Shown: piece by piece, positions 1 to 5,553 of the stretch
Numbering within the stretch: position 1 is the first letter of the stretch
Layout of the letters: the number at the start of each line of letters is the position of its first letter
Assembly: GCA_017394925.1 (NCBI GenBank)
Contig: JAFPWQ010000259.1
Span: 1-6,811, forward strand
Source: Synergistaceae bacterium
Lineage (GTDB): Bacteria; Synergistota; Synergistia; Synergistales; Aminobacteriaceae
Direction of reading: 5' to 3'
Length of the DNA stretch: 6,811 nt
The notes under the pieces: model-generated
Seen by the model: the letters and a program-made list of their open reading frames with translations, nothing else
The model's database searches: none
What the model was told of the DNA's origin: nothing
Program-made: the position numbers and the translations under genes

Positions 1-276
1 AGCCCGACTCCGACTCCGACTCCGACACCTGAAAGCCCAGATGTACCAAGTCCGACTCCAATACCGGGAGATGACACATACACACCGCCCGAAGATGCTG
101 ACGAATCATTTTCCGTTGAGACAAGCAGAGGCACTACGACATTCAACATGGGTGCAGGAAGTTCAGCAAGTTTCATTGAAGAAGACGAAGACGCAGCAAC
201 TCCGAGAAATATACCTTCATCAGGAAACGTATTCCCGTTAAAACGAAGGGTTAATACGTTCACAGGAATTAAATAA
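1..276 (+). CDS. C-terminal end of an unidentified protein with a Ser/Pro/Thr-rich stretch (5' partial)
   Basis: Reading frame 1 is open from the first base to a TAA at 274-276, giving 91 residues with no start inside the window. The segment opens with alternating Pro and Thr (SPTPTPTPTP), continues Pro/Asp/Glu-rich (about residues 11-35), and ends with a mildly acidic, Gly/Ser-containing stretch and a basic tail (PLKRRVNTFTGIK). Such Pro-Thr runs are typical of extended linkers in exported or surface proteins, so this may be the linker and tail of an envelope protein. That is inference from composition only: no domain is recognisable and the function is unknown. The hairpin at 311-339 followed by a T-rich run fits the end of its transcript. 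Another frame is open over 41-241, but it would not explain the Pro-Thr periodicity or place a stop just before the terminator. Confidence 0.7.
   Translation, partial: SPTPTPTPTPESPDVPSPTPIPGDDTYTPPEDADESFSVETSRGTTTFNMGAGSSASFIEEDEDAATPRNIPSSGNVFPLKRRVNTFTGIK
4..27 (+). repeat. Short tandem hexanucleotide repeat (CCGACT x3 plus CCGACA)
   Basis: Four consecutive 6-base units, the last with one change, encode the Pro-Thr dipeptide run of the partial gene. The array may extend past the left edge. A further CCGACTCCA copy lies at about 51-59. Such in-frame hexamer arrays can change length by slippage without breaking the reading frame. Confidence 0.7.
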
Positions 277-310
277 TATTCTCAAGAATCAAATTATCTT
301 CCCGTATTTC

Positions 311-349
311 AGCTCTCCTGATAAAAATTCAGGGGGGCTTCTTATTTTC
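311..349 (+). terminator. Rho-independent terminator of the 5' partial gene
   Basis: The stem arms are 311-321 (AGCTCTCCTGA) and 329-339 (TCAGGGGGGCT). They pair over all 11 positions if two G-U pairs are allowed, closing a 7-base A-rich loop at 322-328. A T-rich run (TTCTTATTTT) follows at once. It lies 35 bases past the stop codon of the upstream gene and before the repressor start, so it should insulate the metal unit from upstream transcription. Confidence 0.75.
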
Positions 350-356
350 GCATGTG

Positions 357-365
357 TGAGATAAT
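357..365 (+). promoter_or_regulatory. Possible extended -10 promoter for the ArsR-family repressor gene
   Basis: TGAGATAAT matches the extended -10 form (TG, one base, then GATAAT, 5 of 6 to TATAAT). No convincing -35 hexamer lies 16-18 bases upstream, where the end of the terminator sits, which extended -10 promoters can tolerate. Transcription would begin near 372. That favours translation from ATG 396 over ATG 369, which would lie upstream of the transcript start. Inferred from sequence match only. Confidence 0.4.
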
Positions 366-382
366 TTTATGCAAATTCAAAA

Positions 383-386
383 AGGA
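383..386 (+). promoter_or_regulatory. Ribosome binding site deciding the repressor start
   Basis: AGGA, within AAAGGAAA, lies 9 bases before ATG 396. The alternative ATG at 369 has only a weak GTGAG upstream. This site, and the resulting 120-residue length (usual for the family), favour 396. Confidence 0.6.
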
Positions 387-395
387 AACGTGAAC

Positions 396-758
396 ATGAA
401 CTCATTAACTCATCTTCCACATGACCATGATAAAAACATTCAGAACGTATTAAACTCAATGCCCGAAAGCAAAAAATTTTCGGAGGCCGCTTCTCTCTTT
501 CAGCAACTCGGAGACGGAACTAGACTCAAAATTTTATGGTTCTTATGCCACAGCCGTGAATGCGTCTCGAATATTGCCGCCGCTGTCGGAATGAGCAAAG
601 CGGTCGTATCTCATCATCTGCAGCTCTTACGAAAAAGTAATCTCGTTACAAGTGAACGAATTGGTCAGGAGATTCATTACTCATTGAATAATACCCGCGA
701 AGCTGAATTGATTCATCAGGCTATAGATTCTATTTTTGATATTACATGCCCTAAGTGA
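396..758 (+). CDS. ArsR/SmtB-family metal-sensing transcriptional repressor
   Basis: The product is a 120-residue winged-helix repressor, expected to bind DNA as a dimer without metal and to let go when Zn, Cd or Pb binds. Residues 35-50 (FQQLGDGTRLKILWFL) match the family's core helix, and residues 55-84 hold the helix-turn-helix with recognition segment SKAVVSHHLQLLRKSNLV. A beta wing follows (about 85-97, ending HYSL). Likely metal ligands are the His cluster near the N-terminus (H6, H9, H11 in THLPHDHD) and Cys56, at the position of the Cys in the ELCV motif of SmtB and CadC. Cys51 and Cys118 are further candidates. By eye alignment to SmtB, the alpha5 zinc ligands (D, H, H, E) are N99, R101, S112 and D115, so that site appears absent. 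The second Cys of CadC's CVC is Ser58. An in-frame ATG at 369 would add nine residues. The gene lies 65 bp before the ATPase gene it very probably controls. Confidence 0.93.
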   Translation: MNSLTHLPHDHDKNIQNVLNSMPESKKFSEAASLFQQLGDGTRLKILWFLCHSRECVSNIAAAVGMSKAVVSHHLQLLRKSNLVTSERIGQEIHYSLNNTREAELIHQAIDSIFDITCPK

Positions 759-767
759 TAATATAAT
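736..767 (+). promoter_or_regulatory. cadA: Candidate promoter of the metal ATPase gene
   Basis: A perfect TATAAT lies at 762-767, overlapped on its left by GATAAT at 757-762. The best -35-like hexamer is TTGATA at 736-741, inside the end of the repressor gene. Its spacing is off: 20 bases to TATAAT or 15 to GATAAT. Regulators that correct a poor spacer are known for MerR-type systems, but here the adjoining palindrome and the ArsR-family gene point to simple repression. Transcription would start near 774, inside the palindrome. The ATPase could also be read through from the repressor promoter, since no terminator is seen in the gap. Confidence 0.45.
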
Positions 768-799
768 ATTCAAATGATTATTTGACTGTTTGAATATTA
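764..799. promoter_or_regulatory. Putative ArsR/SmtB-type operator: two nested palindromes
   Basis: The outer palindrome has perfect 11-base arms, TAATATTCAAA at 764-774 and TTTGAATATTA at 789-799, separated by 14 bases. Nested within it is a second perfect inverted repeat, TCAAAT (770-775) and ATTTGA (780-785), with a 4-base spacer. The inner element resembles known ArsR/SmtB operators such as that of CadC, which carry TCAAAT...ATTTGA-like half-sites. Because it overlaps the -10 box and predicted start site, bound repressor would block transcription of the ATPase. Three half-sites (770-775, 780-785 and about 789-794) are present, so one or two dimers could bind. Confidence 0.75.
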
Positions 800-823
800 A
801 TCTTTAGGGGGTAATTCGCAATT

Positions 824-2683
824 ATGAATGAGCATGTGAAAAATTTAATTCGCATTGTTCTCGCAGGTTTATTTCTCTTCATGGCCTCATGCATTAAAGC
901 TACGGGCTATGCAAAAGTAATTCTCTTTCTTGTTCCGTTCTTCATTGCAGGCTATGACGTTCTCATTGACGCACTCAGAAATATATTCTCGAATCAGCGC
1001 GAAGTGTTTGACGAAAAATTTCTGATGTCAATTGCGTCAGTCGGGGCGTTATGTCTGGGTGAATATGTCGAAGCCTCAGCCGTAATGCTTCTCTATCAGA
1101 CAGGTGAATTATTCGGAGATTACGCCTCTGAACGCAGCCGCAAGAATATCATCGCGTTAATGGATTTAAGACCTGAATATGCTAACATTGAACGCAATAA
1201 TACACTTGAGCATGTCAGACCCGAAGACGTTCACGAGGGCAGCATTATAGTTGTGAGGGCAGGAGAAAGAATTCCCATTGACGGAATCATTCTCGAAGGG
1301 CATTCAAACATAGACACTAGCGCGCTTACTGGTGAGAGCATACCCGCAAATATTTCCGAAGGTGATAAAATCATGAGCGGATGTATAAATCTTTCAGGTA
1401 TGATTCGAATCAGAACGACATGCGAATTCAAAGATTCGTCCGTGTCAAAGATACTTGCACTGATTGAGAATGCGAACGAAAGAAAATCACACACTGAGAG
1501 ATTCATAACACGGTTCGCGAAAATATATACGCCGTTCGTATGCATATCGGCTTTAGCACTCGCAATAATCCCTTCACTGATTGACCCGTCAGAATTCACT
1601 ACATGGCTTTACCGTGCACTCACATTTCTGGTCATAAGCTGTCCTTGTGCATTAGTGATCAGTGTACCGTTAGCGTTCTTCTCGGCTGTAGGGGGAGCAG
1701 GCAGAGCAGGAATACTAGTAAAAGGCTCAAATTTCATTGAGACATTAGCAAAGGCATCATGTGTATTATTCGACAAGACCGGGACATTAACGCGCGGAGT
1801 ATTTGAGGTTGTCGCCGTTCATCCTGAGATTATCACTGAGAATGAATTATTGCACCTGGCCGCACACGTCGAGAGATATTCAACACATCCTGCAGGTGAA
1901 GCACTCAGACGCGCATATCCCAATGAGAATGACGAGTGCATAATCGAATCGTCAGAAGAAATTGCCGGTTATGGTGTACGGGCAAAAGTGAACGGTGATA
2001 TTGTCTGTGTTGGAAGCTCAAAGTTCATGGATATGCTTAATGTTCAATGGCATCCGTGTACTAAATCTTCAGGAACAATAATACACGTTGCAATCAATAA
2101 TGCTTATGCAGGCCATGTAGTAATATCTGACATCGTAAAGCCGAATGCAAAACCTGCAGTTGATTCTCTCAGGTCTCAGGGCATAAAGCGAATAATAATG
2201 CTCACTGGAGACAGAAAAGAGAGTGCAGAAAATACAGCCGCATTAACCGGAATTCATGAAGTATACAGCTCTTTACTGCCTGCGGATAAAGTGAATAAAG
2301 TTGATGAAGTCATTCGTGAAGGATACTGCACTGTATTTGCAGGAGACGGAATCAATGACGCACCCGTGATTGCCCGCGCTGATGCCGGGATTGCAATGGG
2401 AGCTTTAGGTTCTGATGCCGCAATTGAATCTGCCGATATTGTTCTCATTGACGATGATCCGCGTAAAATTTCTCAGGCAATAAGAATATCACGTAAGGCC
2501 ATGAAGATCGCAAAAGAGAATATTATTTTTTCTGTGGGCGTTAAGGTTTTATGTCTTGCATTAAGTGCAATGGGTTATGCTGATATGTGGCTTGCAGTAT
2601 TCGCTGATGTCGGCGTGATGATTCTTGCGGTGATGAATTCTATTCGTCCTATGTTCGCAAATAAAAAAGACCGGGCAGTTTAA
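824..2683 (+). CDS. cadA: P1B-type heavy-metal-translocating ATPase (Zn2+/Cd2+/Pb2+ exporter, CadA/ZntA type)
   Basis: This 619-residue inner-membrane pump uses ATP to export soft divalent metal ions. All core elements are present: an N-terminal TM pair (about 8-48), a second pair (about 65-97), the actuator motif TGES (169-172), the metal-site motif SCPC with C273 and C275, the phosphorylated Asp317 in DKTGTLT, the nucleotide-domain His355-Pro356, TGD (461-463) and GDGINDAP (from 507). Lys574 and Asp595-x-Gly597 in the last two TM segments are 21 residues apart, as are Lys693 and Asp714 of ZntA, and mark the Zn/Cd/Pb (P1B-2) subgroup rather than copper pumps. Glu95 probably matches the exit glutamate of ZntA. 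No N-terminal HMA domain with CxxC is present: the protein starts almost directly at the first TM. ATG 824 follows AGGGGG (806-811) with a 12-base gap, slightly long. Expression is probably controlled by the preceding repressor through the 764-799 palindrome. Metal preference among Zn, Cd and Pb cannot be read from sequence. Confidence 0.96.
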   Translation: MNEHVKNLIRIVLAGLFLFMASCIKATGYAKVILFLVPFFIAGYDVLIDALRNIFSNQREVFDEKFLMSIASVGALCLGEYVEASAVMLLYQTGELFGDYASERSRKNIIALMDLRPEYANIERNNTLEHVRPEDVHEGSIIVVRAGERIPIDGIILEGHSNIDTSALTGESIPANISEGDKIMSGCINLSGMIRIRTTCEFKDSSVSKILALIENANERKSHTERFITRFAKIYTPFVCISALALAIIPSLIDPSEFTTWLYRALTFLVISCPCALVISVPLAFFSAVGGAGRAGILVKGSNFIETLAKASCVLFDKTGTLTRGVFEVVAVHPEIITENELLHLAAHVERYSTHPAGEALRRAYPNENDECIIESSEEIAGYGVRAKVNGDIVCVGSSKFMDMLNVQWHPCTKSSGTIIHVAINNAYAGHVVISDIVKPNAKPAVDSLRSQGIKRIIMLTGDRKESAENTAALTGIHEVYSSLLPADKVNKVDEVIREGYCTVFAGDGINDAPVIARADAGIAMGALGSDAAIESADIVLIDDDPRKISQAIRISRKAMKIAKENIIFSVGVKVLCLALSAMGYADMWLAVFADVGVMILAVMNSIRPMFANKKDRAV

Positions 2684-2692
2684 TACCCGGCC
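2663..2692 (-). terminator. Rho-independent terminator of the MACPF lipoprotein gene, inside the end of the ATPase gene
   Basis: Read on the - strand, GGCCGGG (2692-2686) pairs with CCCGGTC (2675-2669) through seven pairs, one of them G-U, around a 10-base loop, and is followed by six T (2668-2663). It begins 16 bases past the lipoprotein stop codon. On the + strand only the five central pairs form cleanly and the following tail (TGAATTATTTC) is poor in T, so termination of the ATPase transcript here would be weaker. The hairpin overlaps the final codons and stop (2681-2683) of the ATPase gene. Confidence 0.75.
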
Positions 2693-2708
2693 TGAATTAT
2701 TTCATGAA

Positions 2709-5444
2709 TTAACGATCAAGTCCGAAGAACGGATAAGTTGCCTTTGAGAATTTGAACGTCTGATACGTTACTGTCCATGTTGCCCAGCGTGAATATCCTG
2801 ATGTGAAATCAAAATCAAGTCTGCTCTTCCCTACAACAGGAGTGTTCTGAAATCTTCTGTGTCTGTCTGTGTCGACGTTCTCGGTTTCTACCAGCACATA
2901 GCAGAAAGCAGCATCAGTTTTCCCCTTTGCCGTCTTAGCATCATAGGACGCACTTACTTTCTCCAGGTTGTGAGATGATGTACCCCAGTAACGCCATCCT
3001 GCGGGCTTATAGCTCTGTACACCGTTAAGTCTTTCTCTCTTTCCCTCTTTTATGTCCTGCGTTACAGCAGTACTCACAGAAAATTCACTGTAACCGATTG
3101 AACCGCCGCCGACTGCACCGAAGGGCTGCTTCTTAACATAGTCAGAGCCAGCGTTCTCTTCATAGCCTCTGTGTTCATTGTACTTTGCACGCTCTCTGCT
3201 CTGAGCCGCAATAAGCATCTTATAGAAAACATAACGGTCTCCTGTAGCCTTAAGCTGTCTTGAAAGGTTTGTTATCGCTTTTTTCGTTGCATCTACTTTT
3301 TGGGAATTATCGTAGAATTTGGGGTCTGTCCTCACAGTGTTGTATAAGTCCATGTACTTCGAATAATAATCATCTCTGACTTCAGCGTCTATCTTTGAAT
3401 CGTCAAGTCCTCCGATAACCTGATAGTATGCGCCTAATGTCCTTAATGAACGGTTGAAGTTCTGAATTATTACTGATGTATTAGGTGCCAGCGGAATAGT
3501 TCCGTCTTGTTTGTCCTTAACCATCTGAGAAAGAACAGGTGCCAGGAGACTGTAACGCTGAAGAATTACATTGACAGGCGCAAAATTTGCGGGATTCTGT
3601 TTTGCCAGCCGGTTACGGAAATTCATAAGCTCTGATATTACATCGTTCACTGATTCTACATTGTTTTTACCGTGCAACGGCGTTATTATTTTGGGATTGG
3701 GACTGCTTGCACTTGTTCCTGATGTCCTTATCTCAATTGAGACTGAAGCGTTGTATTTGTTCAGAATTTCCTTTGTAGTATTCGCTACTTTTGCATCAAG
3801 ACTCACTGTCTGAAACTGTGCCCTGAGCTGACTCTTTATTTCCTTCAGCTGTTCAACTGTCTCTGTCGTGATTGATATATACGCATCATATGTTCCGCCG
3901 TAAGTGTAGCCTGCAACGAAATAATCGCCGTATAAATTCCTGAAGTTATTACTGCCCTTCGCAAGCTGTTTTTTTGCCGCGTCCGTAAGAGCGTATTTTG
4001 ATATATCAAGCTGTCTCGGTGTAGCCTCAAGTTCATCATAGTGAATGACAAACGTTGTTGACGTAATTCCGAACTTGTAGCTGCTCATGTGAGACAAACT
4101 TGCACTTAATCCGAAGCCGCCCTTTGAGAAGCCAATCCCTGCTCTGGTGTTTGAGAAATTCTCCTGCTCCTGCTGTGATGAAATGAAATCTGCCTTGTAG
4201 TAAGACGATATTGATGCCGCTGCTCTGTTCTTGGGAACAGGAAGCTTGAAACTATTAATTGCATGTCCGATCGCAGGATAGCCAGTTATGCCGAAGAAGC
4301 CGTTGCCTAATCCATAGGTTGCATCGTATCTGATACCTGATACCGTTGTATCAATACCAGTTCTGTTGCTCTTCAGGTCTGTCTTTTTTTGCTGCGTTTT
4401 TTTCTTCGCTTTTAGATTTGCTGACGGTCTTACAGTTGATGCTGATGATGCTTCTATGTATTCATCGTAATAATCCAGGCCCTGATGATACTGCATCATA
4501 TAGATCCATTCAAAAAGTTCGTCTAATTGTTCTTCTGTGAGTTCTTCATAAGCCGGAGTGTCAGACGATGGTTCACCATAATGTCTTGTCAGATAATCAG
4601 GGTCGAACGAAAGATAAAGTTTTCGCATTTCGATTATGTCGCAGATGTCTAACGTGTCTGTCGTGTTGCCAGAGTCATCCGCAAATTTGAATCTGGTGTA
4701 ATATCCGGGCTCGCCGTTCTCGTTCCTGAGTTCCTTATAGATGAACAGAACGCATGATGTATCCTCTGAAGCTGAAACTGAAACGTCATCTGATTCACTT
4801 TCAGGTCTTATCTGACTGCTTAATCTGATTACGTATTCACCAGTTACTGAAGGCGTAAATGTCATGCATATCAGAGAAGGCTCTTCCTGAGGATATACTG
4901 AAAGCTGAATCATGTCTGCGGGAAGTGATACGCCGCTTTCATCATCTTCTTCATCTTCATCTTCGTCAAAATAATACTGCATAGGTTCATCGCTTAAAGG
5001 AGAAAAAATTTCAATCAGAGGCAAAAGAGACGCTGCAGAATCAGCGAAATTTTTCGAGAATTCAACTGTGTATTCTGTTCCTGCCTGAAGATTTACATGT
5101 ACGGTGTCAGGTTCTCCAACGTCTACTTTCTTAAGTTCTTCAAAGAATATTATTACAGGAGGCTGAACAGTGATTGATGAAGGTGTTGATGATGCCTTAA
5201 CGTGTGTAATAGCAACACTGTCGAAATCAAGAAAATCAGGTTTGCCGTTGCCGTCGGTGTCTAAATTATAGTTTTTGAGAATGGTTTCGCCGCCTATAAC
5301 TACACTTCCAGTTGTCTCTCCGTCATCAGAGTCGCTTCCTCTGTTGAAGGAATTACTGCTGCTTCCTCCGCAGCCCTGTGATGCAATGAATGCAAACACT
5401 AAGAGCATGGAGAATATAAGACCATAAAAACTTTTACGTTTCAT
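2709..5444 (-). CDS. MACPF (membrane attack complex/perforin) domain lipoprotein, predicted
   Basis: The 911-residue product begins with a signal peptide (MKRK, then a hydrophobic stretch to about residue 21) ending at Gly24-Cys25-Gly-Gly, a lipoprotein-like cleavage site although Ser at -3 is atypical. A Gly/Ser/Asp tether follows, then a Ca-loop-like acidic motif (D62, D64, N66, D70, D73), a probable beta-sandwich to about 210 and an acidic and Lys-rich linker (to about 365). The MACPF domain spans roughly 370-640: the signature YGDYFVAGYTYGG is at 505-517, a Gly/Ser-rich amphipathic segment at 432-451 fits the first membrane-inserting region, residues around 550-580 fit the second, and NFAPVNV (620-626) fits the closing strand pattern. 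Residues about 650-760 are probably helical, and the last 130 look beta-rich and aromatic. The family forms oligomeric pores, as in perforin and Bacteroides BSAP toxins; whether this one makes pores is inference. ATG 5444 is chosen because it starts the signal peptide and has AAGGAAG 9 bases upstream. It converges with the ATPase gene and diverges from the permease gene. Confidence 0.85.
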   Translation of the reverse strand: MKRKSFYGLIFSMLLVFAFIASQGCGGSSSNSFNRGSDSDDGETTGSVVIGGETILKNYNLDTDGNGKPDFLDFDSVAITHVKASSTPSSITVQPPVIIFFEELKKVDVGEPDTVHVNLQAGTEYTVEFSKNFADSAASLLPLIEIFSPLSDEPMQYYFDEDEDEEDDESGVSLPADMIQLSVYPQEEPSLICMTFTPSVTGEYVIRLSSQIRPESESDDVSVSASEDTSCVLFIYKELRNENGEPGYYTRFKFADDSGNTTDTLDICDIIEMRKLYLSFDPDYLTRHYGEPSSDTPAYEELTEEQLDELFEWIYMMQYHQGLDYYDEYIEASSASTVRPSANLKAKKKTQQKKTDLKSNRTGIDTTVSGIRYDATYGLGNGFFGITGYPAIGHAINSFKLPVPKNRAAASISSYYKADFISSQQEQENFSNTRAGIGFSKGGFGLSASLSHMSSYKFGITSTTFVIHYDELEATPRQLDISKYALTDAAKKQLAKGSNNFRNLYGDYFVAGYTYGGTYDAYISITTETVEQLKEIKSQLRAQFQTVSLDAKVANTTKEILNKYNASVSIEIRTSGTSASSPNPKIITPLHGKNNVESVNDVISELMNFRNRLAKQNPANFAPVNVILQRYSLLAPVLSQMVKDKQDGTIPLAPNTSVIIQNFNRSLRTLGAYYQVIGGLDDSKIDAEVRDDYYSKYMDLYNTVRTDPKFYDNSQKVDATKKAITNLSRQLKATGDRYVFYKMLIAAQSRERAKYNEHRGYEENAGSDYVKKQPFGAVGGGSIGYSEFSVSTAVTQDIKEGKRERLNGVQSYKPAGWRYWGTSSHNLEKVSASYDAKTAKGKTDAAFCYVLVETENVDTDRHRRFQNTPVVGKSRLDFDFTSGYSRWATWTVTYQTFKFSKATYPFFGLDR

Positions 5445-5453
5445 AGTTTTGTA

Positions 5454-5460
5454 CTTCCTT
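5454..5460 (-). promoter_or_regulatory. Ribosome binding site deciding the MACPF lipoprotein start
   Basis: AAGGAAG on the - strand lies 9 bases before ATG 5444. The frame stays open upstream to 5549, but those 35 codons would put non-signal sequence ahead of a good signal peptide and run into the divergent gene's ribosome binding site. Confidence 0.75.
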
Positions 5461-5465
5461 TTGTG

Positions 5466-5471
5466 ATTATA
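5466..5471 (-). promoter_or_regulatory. Possible -10 box for the MACPF lipoprotein gene
   Basis: A perfect TATAAT is present on the - strand. The predicted start of transcription would fall near 5459, leaving a very short leader with the ribosome binding site at its 5' end. No good -35 lies at 17 bases (CTATTG at 5494-5489). A promoter further upstream is equally possible. Confidence 0.35.
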
Positions 5472-5480
5472 ATATTGCAG

Positions 5481-5510
5481 ACATTCTACAATAGCTTGAT
5501 ACATTCTGCA
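5481..5510. repeat. Pair of 10-base direct repeats (ACATTCTRCA) in the divergent promoter region
   Basis: ACATTCTACA at 5481-5490 and ACATTCTGCA at 5501-5510 differ at one base and start 20 bases apart, close to two helical turns. The same stretch contains a perfect 7-base inverted repeat, TTGCAGA (5475-5481) and TCTGCAA (5505-5511). Both lie between the two divergent genes, so they could be a regulator site. No regulator can be named. Confidence 0.5.
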
Positions 5511-5525
5511 AAACAGACGGATAAA
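5496..5525 (+). promoter_or_regulatory. Candidate promoter of the permease gene
   Basis: TTGATA (5496-5501, 5 of 6 to TTGACA) is separated by 18 bases from GATAAA (5520-5525, 4 of 6 to TATAAT). Transcription would start near 5532, shortly before the GGAGG ribosome binding site at 5541-5545. The -35 lies between the two ACATTCTRCA repeats, so a protein bound there would affect it. Confidence 0.45.
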
Positions 5526-5553
5526 ATCATAATTCAGAACGGAGGCCAAATTT

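Noticed and set aside
41..241. A 66-codon open frame on the + strand
   Set aside because: It is an out-of-frame shadow of the frame that runs open from base 1 to the stop at 274-276. The real frame has the Pro-Thr periodicity and ends just before a terminator.
278..289. Small palindrome ATTCT-CA-AGAAT after the first gene
   Set aside because: The arms are only five bases, it sits before the clear terminator, and it does not match the TCAAAT-type operator. It is probably chance in AT-rich spacer.
369..395. Upstream ATG start for the ArsR-family repressor
   Set aside because: It has a weaker ribosome binding site, it may lie upstream of the transcript start, and the 120-residue form from 396 matches the usual family length. 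Not excluded.
782..800. TTGACT (782-787) with TATTAA (795-800) as a promoter for the ATPase
   Set aside because: The spacer is only 7 bases, too short for sigma70-type RNA polymerase. A 17-base spacer would place the -10 in the G-rich ribosome binding site.
1231..1599. 122-codon open frame antisense to the metal ATPase
   Set aside because: It lies wholly inside a well-conserved ATPase gene and its translation has no recognisable domain, so it is a shadow.
396..5444. A joint system in which the metal unit and the MACPF lipoprotein act together
   Set aside because: The genes are convergent, with a terminator at the junction, and nothing in either set implies shared function. Adjacency alone is not evidence.
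5445..5549. 35-codon N-terminal extension of the MACPF lipoprotein
   Set aside because: It would bury the signal peptide, it has no good ribosome binding site of its own, and it covers the divergent promoter region.
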